In this document: positions 35,242 to 45,292 of the stretch, piece after piece
How the letters are laid out: each line of letters starts with the position of its first letter
Numbering within the stretch: the stretch's first letter is position 1
Made by a program: the position numbers and the translations under genes
Assembly (NCBI GenBank): GCA_037178625.1
Contig: CM074143.1
Span: 1,116,001 to 1,180,000, forward strand
Reading direction: 5' to 3'
From: Skeletonema tropicum
Lineage: Eukaryota > Bacillariophyta > Thalassiosirophyceae > Thalassiosirales > Thalassiosiraceae
DNA length: 64,000 nt
Notes under the pieces: generated by a model
The model's input: the letters and a program-made list of their open reading frames with translations, nothing else
Database searches by the model: none
What the model was told of the DNA's origin: nothing

Positions 35242-37486
35242 ATGGAGGACGACGACGAGACTCTCAATCGATTCACAGAGGTGAAGCCAAGGAATTGGAA
35301 CAAGAACAGCAGAAACAGGTCAACTACTACGCCAATTCCAACCTACACTCCAACCACAGAGTGGCCAACATACTCACCTACCACTGCGGAAGATTTGGCC
35401 GAGTGGCTCAAAAAGAAGCAAAAGTACTTGAAGAATAGGGATAGGGTTCCTGAGAGTGTTTGGGAGTCGGACGAGGCATCTGTTGGGAAGAAGAAGCTAG
35501 CTTGGCTGGAGAAGCAGAAGGATAAAAAGAAGAACAATAACGACAACAACAAGTCTGATAACGAAAGCAATACTACTGAAGAAGAAGAAGAAGAAGTTAC
35601 AGAAGATCAGCAGCAGCAAGAAGAAGAAGAAGATACCAATCCAACGCTCACTCCAACATACTACGATCCACCTATTGTACCTACGAGGAAGCAGAAGCAA
35701 TTGAAAAAGCAGACAAAGTTGGAAGCTCAAAAGAATAATACAACTGATAGCGACGAAGCAAGTGAAAGTGATAATAGCGAAGCCGCTCCATCAGTAGCTC
35801 CTACTACCGTGTTTTTTTGATACTACTACTTCTGTGCCGCCCTCTTATTTATCTTCTTCGAGCTACTACTACTACTCCAACGATTAGTGAATATTCCTAC
35901 TGTACCAATTGTACCAACGAAGAAACAAAAGAAGATTACAGAGAAACAGCAACAAGCTGAGGAGGAGGAGGAAATGAGTCGAGTTACTGATGGTAGATAT
36001 ACTGGAGGATCGAGAGAACCTCCAAAGTCACGTCCGAAACCTACTCCTGTTGTTGTAGATACGAAGGGAAATGAAACTGATGCTACATTAAAAGTCGATA
36101 CGACAGGGAACGAAACTGATGCTACATTAGAAGACGATACGAAAGGGAACGAAACTGATGCTACATTAGAAGAAGAAACTGAGGAATCGCAACCTGAAGT
36201 CCAAGAGACTGAAGGAAGAGTCTGAGCCTGAACTATTGGAAGCTTTAGAAGAACCAGAACAGAAAAGGGTTGACAACGACTCAACATCAGATGCTTCAAA
36301 CAGCAATAAGAAAAAGACGCCCACCACTTCTGGGACGGTCTCTTTGATACTTCCACAAGAAGACGTGGAGGAGAAACAAGCTGCTGCACAGACGTCCACC
36401 ACTACTGAGAAGGTCTCTTTGATACTTACAAAAGAAGAACTAAAGGAGAAACAAGCTGCTAAACGCGAAGCGCCCAAACCTACACGGGCGCCAGTCGAGC
36501 CGACGAAGACAGTAAAATTGAATTTTACATTTACGTACAACAGAGGGAAGAAGAGAGTTACACCAGCTCCAACACCTGTTGTTACAACTAGCGAACCAAC
36601 TTATGTATTGTTTCCAACAATCACTCCTACCGATGAATTGAGACCAACGTATGCTCCTACAGCTGTTCCTGCAGCCGATTGGACTTGGACACCATCATTG
36701 AACAAGGATCGGTCGAAGTCAAGAGAAGAATCTCTCTTTGACAAACGTACCTGCCCTTCTGACAATAATCTATTCTTTGAGTCGGAGTTGCGAAGTGCAG
36801 AAGAAACAGGCGAAAGAGTGTTCTTCACGTATGTTATTCAGATAAATGAAGATGGTGACATTGAGGAAGCGGTCGAAAACATCCAATTATGGCTTTTAGA
36901 GGATGTCGCTAGAAAACTGTTACACTGTTCCACGAATGCTATGGACTTTGGAGAGAAAGATGAAAAAGGCGTCTTATCGAGAGTCTACTACTCCAAGGAT
37001 GATCGGCAGTATGCAAAGCAATGCAAAACAACAACTTCTGAATCGGACATGTGCGCGATTGTATCAAGTACGTTACGTGTTGATGCAATTGACCAAGAAA
37101 AAATGAAAGTTCGGCCGAAGGTCTTGGCAGTTATAGCTAATCAACTTGAGGGTGGATTCGGTGCGAGGCTAGAAGAGGCAAACATTTTGGACTTGGCTTA
37201 TCTGGGTCCAGAGCCGGGTTACTATCAACCGACTGACGATGTTGACGTCCAAGATACCCATGCTTCAGGCTCGTCAATTCCTGCAAGTGCATATGCTGCA
37301 ATCGGTATTGCGACAGTTGCGGTATTTGCACTTCTACTGTGCCTAGCAATGGGATGCAAACTTAGGAAAGAACGCAGAAGGCCCTCTTCATCTCCAGTGA
37401 CATCATCGTATCGGGACGTATCTTCACAACATGAAGAAAGCTATTCATTTACGCCATCTGGTTCCCACAGATCATTTCATCGATAA
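35242..37486 (+). CDS. Large acidic PT-rich single-pass membrane protein, frame broken by about 4 extra bases
   Basis: About 746 aa after dropping one extra base near 35810, near 35865, at about 35892 (att|a) and at about 36209 (gaa|g). The first 400 residues are Glu/Lys/Thr-rich with PTYTPTTEWPTYSPT motifs, repeated TKGNETDATLE units (36055-36170) and KVSLIL repeats. A cysteine-bearing globular domain follows (KRTCPSDNNLFFESEL to ANILDLAYLGPEPGYY, 36745-37215), then one membrane helix (AAIGIATVAVFALLLCLAMG) and a short basic tail. Repeats of diatom type suggest a surface protein. No signal peptide is visible at ATG 35242, so an upstream exon may be missing. Homologues I would expect are lineage-specific; no named family recognised. 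Confidence 0.7.
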
Positions 37487-37789
37487 ATGTAGAAAAACGT
37501 GTTGTTAACTACTCAATCTTGCTTGGAACATCAGTACATGATCGATGACAGTAGTGACAATACTCGTCCCTTTCACATTCACTGCAATATTCAACGTTCA
37601 CTTATGTTTTTGTTCAAGAAAAACTATCAATGCCCTCCGATGTTCAGTCGCAGACCTTCACACGTAGCGTTCCCTAGCGTAGATATAATTGTTCGTCAAA
37701 CTCCAATCATCTCCCTCGTTGCGTTATGGCCTCAACTCTACAGAAAAATTCTTTTTATCAATAGTATACAAGCACATTAGCACTGATCA
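37487..37789. other. Intergenic
   Basis: 303 bases between the membrane-protein gene and the satellite; nothing recognised. Confidence 0.4.
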
Positions 37790-40250
37790 GATGGCTGGCG
37801 TGCGTCGAAGCGATGCTACAGTCTCGTAGCTGATCTGAGAGGACCAGTGTGGCTGATCTGAGAGGTCCAGTGTGGGCTGGCCAGCAGCACCACATCCTAC
37901 CAAATCACATCTATCGTCGACAATATGCGCATGAGACGCTTCTAGTAGCCCATTATACTCGGCCGTAATACCATACAAGCAAATAAACACTGCGCAGACG
38001 GCTGGCGTGCGTAGAAGGAATGCTGCAGTAGCGTAGCTGATCTGAGAGGTCCAGTGTGGGCTGAGCGGCAGCACCACATCTTACCAAATCACATCTATCG
38101 TCGTCAATATGCGCATGAGACGCTTCTAGTGGCCCATTACAGTCGGCCGTAATACCATACAAGCAAATAAACACTGCTCAGACGGCTGGCATGCGTAGGA
38201 GCAATGCTGAAGTCTCGTAGTTGATCTGAGAGGTCCAGTGTGGACTGGCCAGCAGCACCACATCTTACCAAATCACATCTCTCGTCGACAATATGTTAGT
38301 TCATTAACCGCTTCTAGTGGCCCATTATACGGGTTCAGTGTGATACAAAATCATGAACACTGCGCAGACGGCTGGCATGCGTAGAAGGAATGCTGCAGTC
38401 TCGTAGCTGATCTGAGAGGTCCAGTGTGGACTGGCCAGCAGCACCACAACCTACCAAATCACATCTATCGTCGCCAATATGTGCATGAGCCGCTTCTAGT
38501 GGCCCATTATACTCGGCGGTGATATTATTCATGCACATTAGCACTGCTCAGACGGCTGGCGTGCATAGAAGCGATGCTACGTCAATGTAAACGGTCTGAT
38601 GAGGTGCAACCTGAGTTGGCCAGCAGCACCTCCTTCTACCAAATTACATCTATAGTCGACAATATGCGCATGAGCCGCTTCTAGTGGCCCATTAGTCTCG
38701 GCGGCGATACCATACAAGCACATTAGCACTGCTCAGATAGCTGGCGTGCGTAGAAGCGATGCTACAGTCTCGTAGCTGATCTGAGAGGTCCAGTGTGGGC
38801 TGGCCAGCAGCACCTCATTCTACCAAATCACATCTATCGTCGTCAATATGGGCATGGGCCGCTTCTACTGGCCCATAATACTCGGGTGATATATTACAAG
38901 CGCATTAGCACTGCTCAGATGATTGGCGTGCGTAGAAGCGATGCTACGGTCTCGTAGCTGATCTGAGAGGTCCAGAGTACCTATGCCGGCCAGCAGCACC
39001 ATACATCCTTCCAAATCACATCTATCGTCGTCAATATGTGATTTAGCCGCTTCCAGTGGCCCATTATACTCGGCGGCGATAGTATACAAAAACAGAAACA
39101 CTGCGCAGACGGCTGGCGTGCGTAGAAGCAATTCTACAGTCTCGTAGCTGATCTGAGGGGTCCAGTGTGGGCTGGCCAGCAGCACCTCATTCTACCAAAT
39201 CACATCTCTCGTCGTCAATATGGGCATGGGCCGCTTTTAGTAGCCCATTATACGGGTACAATGTGATACAAAATCATAAACACTGCGCAAACGGCTGGCG
39301 TGCATAGAAGCGATGCTACAGTCTCGTAGCTGATCTGAGAGGTCCAGAGTAGGCCGTTCAGCAGCACCACAACCTACCAAATTACATCTCTCGTCGTCAA
39401 TATGTGATTTAGCCGCTTCTAGTGGCCCATTATACACGGCGGCGATAGTATACTAAAACTTTAACACTGCGCAGACGGCTGGCGTGCGTAGAAGCGATGC
39501 TACAGTCTCGCACTGCTCAGACGGCTGGCGTGCGTAGATGCGATGCTACAGTCTCGTAGCTGATCTGAGGGGTCCAGTGTGGGCTGGCCAGCAGCACCTC
39601 ATTCTACCAAATTACATCTCTCGTCGACAACATGTTCATTAACCGCTTCTAGTGGCCCATTATACTCGGCGGCGATACCATACAAGCACATTAACACTGC
39701 GCAGATGGCTTTCGTGCGTAGAAGCGATGCTACAGTCTCGTAGCTGATCTGAGAGGTCCAGTGTGGGCTGGCCAGCAGCACCTCATTCTACCAAATTACA
39801 TCTATCGTCGACAAGACCCGCTTCTAGTGGCCCATTATACTCGGCGGCGATACCATACAAGCACATTAGCAGAAGCTATGCTACAGTCTCTAATCCCATC
39901 ATCATTGTGTAAACTGCTGGCATGCGCAGAAGTGATGCTACAATCTTGTGTATTGGTTGATGATGTTTAATTTTGGCTTACCTTTACTACTCTATTGACC
40001 ATATTGCTTCTATCGTCTACAATTGCGAATGATCTCTTCTAGTGGTTCATGATATACTCGTTGCCAATTCCGTACAAGCTCATCGACACTGCTCAGACGG
40101 GTTTCTGTGCTGAATCGTTGCTACGTCAACGTATATGGCCTGATGAGGTCAATCTGGGCTCACTATAACAGCACTATTAACCGTATTGCATCTATCGTCG
40201 TTAATATGCGCATGAGCTGCTTCTAGTGGCCCAATTATACTCTCGATCGA
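37790..40250. repeat. Satellite array, period about 185 bp, about 12-13 copies
   Basis: Unit landmarks such as ggctggcgtgcgtagaag recur at about 37793, 37999, 38183, 38370, 38555, 38741, 38926, 39111, 39294, 39477, 39519, 39702 and, degenerate, near 39915 and 40100. Spacing is 183-187 except for one 206-bp unit, one 42-bp partial unit and diverged copies at the right end. Each unit also contains cgtagctgatctgagaggtc, gctggccagcagcacc and cttctagtggcccatta. Open frames on the minus strand exist only because the repeat lacks stops. Confidence 0.93.
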
Positions 40251-40567
40251 ACCGCTGTTCAATGTATTTTACTCGCGTATCATACTTAGCTGCCGTAGCA
40301 TGGGCAGCAGAAATGCCGTACCTACATACATACGTCATTCTGAAGGTTACATTTTGGGTCCAAATTTGTCGATAGTTGAAGTTGCTTCAAATCCACTAAT
40401 TTCAATTATTTAATTTTGAAGTAGTATTTACGAACTTCAACTGTTTGGAATGCTATGATGATGATTTATGATTTTAGTTGATTACATTCGTTACTGTAAC
40501 AATTTCTTCCCTACGAATAGAAGTACCGAGATTTCGCAGCCAGTGAAAAAAATCAACAAAAGGAAAC
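40251..40567. other. Intergenic
   Basis: AT-rich, with tttgaagt/acttcaa inverted words near 40375-40440. No gene. Confidence 0.4.
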
Positions 40568-40789
40568 AAACAAAAAACAGATCGAGAGGCAGTTGAGAGT
40601 AGGAGGGAGGAGGAACATACCATCACCTAGCACAGGTGACAAGAGGAGTGCGGACTTGCCACTGAACTAGAGATACCTAGACTGCACTCCTCTTATTACC
40701 TAAAATGGGCAAGTTCAGATCCAGCTTGCCCAGTAAACAGCTCCTGAATACCATCCTAAACTAATCACTTATTTAAACAAAAAACAGAT
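40568..40789. mobile_element. Short insertion bounded by 15-bp direct repeats
   Basis: The word AAACAAAAAACAGAT occurs at 40568-40582 and 40775-40789, flanking about 192 bp that includes the second copy of the two-hairpin repeat. The repeat's right edge coincides with the direct repeat. A 15-bp target duplication fits retroposition of a SINE-like or small-RNA-derived sequence; the low complexity of the word is a caution. Confidence 0.5.
40641..40775 (+). repeat. Two-hairpin dispersed repeat, copy 2
   Basis: Matches 6608-6741 over its whole length with one inserted A. Both hairpin arms are intact. Confidence 0.8.
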
Positions 40790-40958
40790 AATATTATACA
40801 GCAAGCAGTATGATGATGTGACTCGACTCGACTCGACTGCCAGACCGATCCTTCCATTGAAGTTGGAAGATATCGGCACTTTCCAGCATTGTTCAACTAC
40901 AGCTTAATATGGTAGTGCGTTAGATGATCATACTCAACCACACTGCCTACCAACTCAA

Positions 40959-42002
40959 GTGATGAAAATGTCAGAAGAGGCAAGCATTTCCGATTTACTT
41001 CCCTTGGTAGCTGTCACTCTCAGCGATCAAGCCGCAGCTGATGCCGCAAGAGAACTTGCCACCGCCCGAGAGGAAAGAGACATACCACGCAAAGTAGAAG
41101 TTATCCGTTGCCGCAACCACGGCGAAGACGAAGATGAGGACGATGAGGCTGTAGTATTTTCTAGCGCCTTATTCGAGGATGGTCGGTATGGAAGAAATAC
41201 AAATCTTTGGAATGTGACGCTGAAACAGAACAGTAGTAATATTTGCCGCTTAGCAGATTTGAGAGATTGTCATATTTGTGTGGGTGGAGGATTTCCCGTG
41301 GCTAATCTCGATGATAATTTTCCAAATTATGCAGGATTTGAGGGATATGTCGATGGCGATGATAGTTTTGTCGATCGCGATGATAGTGAATCAACTGGTG
41401 ACGCATGTGCGGTTTCATTTTGTTTCAGTCCTTATTCTATTTGGTTGGGTGTTCTGATACATGGATGGCCAAGAGAAGAGTGGGAGGCTTTCATTCGATC
41501 AGATTCCCATGGAGCGGGCGATATTTGTCATTATCTAGTGGATATTGTTGCCGCCCTACACCCTGATGCTACTGTTGAGTTCAAAGTAGTTGCATTTGTG
41601 ACAAGACACATTCATGGAGCTCTGAAACGTCTGCTGCCACCAAAGCGTAAGGAAGAAGTTCGTGCAGACAGAGACAGACGAATCGCAGAAACACACAACC
41701 CAGAAGGAAAGGCTTTGTATCACTTTGTAGGAAGGACAATGAGAGAACGAGGTAACGAGGCTAATCGAGTTTTGTTCATGCCTCAGCTGTATTCTATTCT
41801 GGGATTCTTGGATGCTATGGGAGTCAAGCAGCTGGGGATGAATGACAGCTTAATCATGACAGCTATTGAAACACATGAACGTCTTGGAGAAGAAGGTTTG
41901 CACGAGCTCTTCAATCAGATCGGACCAGACCCGCATGACGACGGAGAGAGTGAGGAGGAAGATGGCGATGACGAAGAAGAGAGTGAGGAGGAGGATGGAT
42001 GA
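40959..42002 (+). CDS. Hypothetical protein with acidic C-terminus
   Basis: 347 aa, intact single exon with tandem Met codons near the start. Middle part has YSIWLGVLIHGWPREEW and CHYLVDIVAALHP; a charged helix follows (RKEEVRADRDRRIAETHN). The last 25 residues are almost all Asp/Glu with Ser and Gly, as in histone-binding or nuclear acidic tails. No family recognised. Neighbours are repeats on the left and an inverted-repeat-bounded gene on the right, so this is a repeat-rich, gene-poor patch. Confidence 0.7.
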   Translation: MMKMSEEASISDLLPLVAVTLSDQAAADAARELATAREERDIPRKVEVIRCRNHGEDEDEDDEAVVFSSALFEDGRYGRNTNLWNVTLKQNSSNICRLADLRDCHICVGGGFPVANLDDNFPNYAGFEGYVDGDDSFVDRDDSESTGDACAVSFCFSPYSIWLGVLIHGWPREEWEAFIRSDSHGAGDICHYLVDIVAALHPDATVEFKVVAFVTRHIHGALKRLLPPKRKEEVRADRDRRIAETHNPEGKALYHFVGRTMRERGNEANRVLFMPQLYSILGFLDAMGVKQLGMNDSLIMTAIETHERLGEEGLHELFNQIGPDPHDDGESEEEDGDDEEESEEEDG

Positions 42003-42942
42003 TAAGCTCAGACTCAGATTAACGCTATGTACCAGAGAGTGGCGGGAGCCAAAAAAAATTTTTACTAACAAAAGTGCTAGTAATCATGGCGCCCAAAAAA
42101 TCACCATATTGGCAGGCGCGTTTAGCATGTTATCGGAGCAATTTGAGCTACCGCTCTCTTTTGCAATCGATTCAGCATGTCTTCTTCTATCGGAAAATAA
42201 TCAATCTATAGTTTATACTCACAATATTGGCCTCAGCCTAATTAGTTTCCTACCTCACCAAAATTGGCCATATTTGCATATTTACTAGGGAACAAAGAGT
42301 AGCAAACTTTGGTGTGATAGTGTTCAATGATGCAATAGGCTATAACCCGAGGTCAAAACACCATTGAACTACAAATTTCATGCAGTTTCAGAGTATCTTC
42401 GCGCATATGTACTAAAAGGTGCTTTTACAAGTTTCCTACGTACCAACCATACATAGCCCATGGTTTTTTACTAGCGATTTTCACGTAAAAGCCGACACAC
42501 CGTGAGACAGCAATACCCTTCCTATCGGCTGTTGGCAATGGAATTACGGCATAATATTAGGCATACTATTCACTACTACCCTGCTGAGAATAATACTGCT
42601 CTTGGAATCATTAAAATCGGGCTGCTACAAGCGAAGTTCTGCTGGGTACTTGACAAAATTCAAAATTTAGGTAAATTTAGGTCTCTGGTACATAGCGTTA
42701 AAGACGAACAGTGGAAGGAACTCTACCCGACGCGGAGGAGGCACTTAAGGTCCAGTGTAATATAAAATCATTTGACATGATGCCTGGTAGATGAATGCTG
42801 CCTTTGTGTGGAAGATTACAAATTGTACTTGCTTGCTGCACTCAGCTCAGTAAAAAATTGATTCTCCAGTGTTCGGTCTTCCACGAACAGAAGTTCAAGT
42901 CGTTCGTCTGCACAGGAAAGCGCATGCAGAGTTCTCAAGTAA
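42003..42942. other. Intergenic, about 0.9 kb
   Basis: AT-rich. Frames of 85-140 codons (42004-42288, 42502-42765) overlap the acidic gene's end or lack features. No gene supported. Confidence 0.4.
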
Positions 42943-43000
42943 GTACTTCCTTCGGAGCACGATAAATCGGCCTCCCAAAATTTTTTTGAAAGCTAGGCCT
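42943..43000 (+). repeat. Left inverted repeat of second unit
   Basis: About 80 percent matched to the reverse complement of 44911-44968 by eye. Confidence 0.65.
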
Positions 43001-43049
43001 GTACTCCACACGTAAACTGTCTAATAAAATAAAAAATTATATTTAGAAT

Positions 43050-44494
43050 ATGTTTTTGACCTCCAGTGTGGCTGATTCAAATTTCAAATCTGCACTTGTC
43101 AAAAAGACGATGACAACAAACCGTTACTACAGCCGAAACATGCTGCCTCTTTCATCGATACCATCCGTAGTGACCGTCGGCGCCCTTCTGACGATCGAAG
43201 GGGAGAGGAGATACAATTGCCCTGATAGTGAAGGGGGGACTGGCTATGTCTCCCGTGTCCATACTGATGGAACATTTGACATCAACCTCACCGTTGGCGG
43301 CCGCCTTGAAAAAAACGTTCATCCACGGCGTATCCAGAGTAGTAATCCTCTTGTCACCTCCGCACGTCGTCGGGGAAATATTAATGATGATGCTGCAACA
43401 GGACCATCTCTACTGTCTCACAATTATATTCGGCCTCAGGGTGAGCGGCTACCATCTCCAAATAATACAGTTGGTGCCGATGCAACGACCGTTGCTGCAA
43501 ACGATAGCAACTTTTCATTACTGACAACTTATCAAGTCATCCAACAATGTTCTGGTTGGGACCCAAAATACAGCAACAAACCACACCCACTTATTTCTAT
43601 GTTGGAGTGGGGCAAGAAAAAGCAACCGTGTGGTTGGGCGAGATGGCATGACGCTCGTTTGCGGGATAACGGCACCAAACGTGATGTGTCAGGACAACTC
43701 ACCGCAGATCAGAATATTCTCCTTGTCAACATGAAGAAGGAGACAGATAAATATGGAATCCTAACAGAGCTGGCTAAGAGTAGGGGGGTCAAAGGCATGG
43801 GTCCCAATGCCTTGTTGCAACATGCATTTGGTGTTGGGAAGACGAAGGTAAAAGAGTGCATCTTGAAGTTTAATGAAAAGAACGGCACGGTGGAGCGTAA
43901 AGAGCGGAGCGATGCTGGGAAGACGCTGACGAATTCGAAGAAGAAGAGGGATCAGGTAGTCACTCCAAAAAATTACTTTAAGAAGTTGAAGCGCAAGCAG
44001 CACTCGGGGGAGGTGTTCACGGATCGTGAACTCAATGAAGCATATGCGGATTTGAGTGAGGCGGAACGGCTGAGACGCAAATAGCGGCAGCTATCCTTGA
44101 GTGCAATGGAGGAGACGACTTTGTTAAGGAGAAGAATGGACTGAGCTATGGTGTCAGGAAGGTAACCCAGCCACTGATGGAAGATGATGAAAATTACACG
44201 CCCAATCTGGCGACAATGGAAGCTCCAAGTCGGAAGGTGGTCGGTGTCAAGGTGTGCGAGGTGATTGAAGGAGTCGATATAGACAAGATGAAGAAGCTAA
44301 AGTACGATCTTCCAAATGTTGATGATTACGACATCAGTGAATATCTTGACTTTGATGAGCTACAAATCATTGCAGGTGACGTTGATGACACAGACTACGA
44401 CAACTTCACCGATGAAGAGAAGGAGAGGTACAACAAGTTTGGTAAGGCTTTTGAAGACATGAGTGCAATTGAGTATCCGACCAATGACGAATAA
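43050..44494 (+). CDS. Orphan protein in second inverted-repeat unit, frame broken by about 2 extra bases
   Basis: The first frame (43050-44084) and a second (from about 44090 to TAA 44494) join through ILECNGGDDFVKEKNGL if two synonymous extra bases are dropped near 44080-44097 (cgc|a, agc|t). The result is about 480 aa. Residues 40-100 resemble a small beta-barrel reader (YVSRVHTDGTFDINLTVGG...HPRRIQ). A basic helix-rich segment follows (VGKTKVKECILKFNEKNG, KKKRDQVV) that could bind DNA, and the C-terminus is acidic. No named family recognised. Start could also be a later Met (43110 or 43140). Confidence 0.6.
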
Positions 44495-44910
44495 TTCTAT
44501 ACACGGAAAAATAGGAATAAATAAATAATCGATATAGATTTACGAAGAAATCACATCTATTATCATCGTGTATCTGAACTCTGAAGGAGTAATCAGAAGT
44601 AGAGGCACTTCATCGGTCAGCGCTGCACGCACAAAGTTATGCGAATTAAGGAGGCAAAAACTTTATTTCATAAACCGACAACACAATATGCTCTGCTGCT
44701 GTAGTCCGCTGACAGAAGGTACCTTTGGTTTGGAGTCGGCAACAACTCTGGGGCTGTCAATGAAGGCCCTATTGGGCCTGTCGATCATGGTGAGTACAGC
44801 GAGGTGCCGGGTGCTGATGGAGGAGTTCTCATCCACACTCAAGGCCTCGTCAGTTTAAAATACATGTTTTTTAAGTTAGTATGGAAAATATGTGACCTAC
44901 AGTGAACATG

Positions 44911-44968
44911 CGCGCCTAGCTTTAATTTTTTTTTGGGAAGCCGATTTATCCCGCACCGAAGTAAGTAC
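44911..44968 (-). repeat. Right inverted repeat of second unit
   Basis: Partner of 42943-43000. Confidence 0.65.
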
Positions 44969-45292
44969 ATAGGAGTAGCAAGACAATGAGAATGAAATTG
45001 AAGAAAGCACATAAAGAAAAAGTTCGCAGTTCAGCCCGCCTCCCGCCTCTTTAAAAGTGATCCGATCCGATTCAATGCATGTGCTGCGTGCTGCTCTCTG
45101 CTCTCCTGTCTCCTGCTGCTATAGAGTGCTACATAGCTGCTGGTTTCAAATAACCGAACCATTGATCTAATCTTTGTGTGTGCCTTCGTGTTCACGAGTT
45201 TGAATCTTCTACTTATATTGGAAGAAGAAGCAGCGCCAGTAGCCCGGGTGCTTGATTCAGAGGTACCATAGGACCGCATTCCAACCAATACC
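44969..45292. other. Upstream region of the coiled-coil gene
   Basis: 324 bases with ctgctctctgctctcctgtct low-complexity pyrimidine near 45090-45115. No gene. Confidence 0.4.

Larger units (their letters stand above)
42943..44968. mobile_element. Second inverted-repeat-bounded unit carrying an orphan gene
   Basis: Imperfect inverted repeats of about 58 bp (42943-43000 and 44911-44968) share gtactt-cttcgg, ataaatcgg, cccaaaa and aaagctaggc in the same order. They enclose one gene (43050-44494). The repeats differ from those of the 9695-12018 unit. No unambiguous target duplication. A small DNA transposon is the simplest reading. Confidence 0.5.

Noticed and set aside
37790..39990. Several 60-106 codon minus-strand frames in the satellite
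   Set aside because: They repeat with the tandem unit, start at arbitrary points and have no protein-like features.
37790..40250. CRISPR array
   Set aside because: Units are long and contiguous, without short repeats separated by unique spacers.
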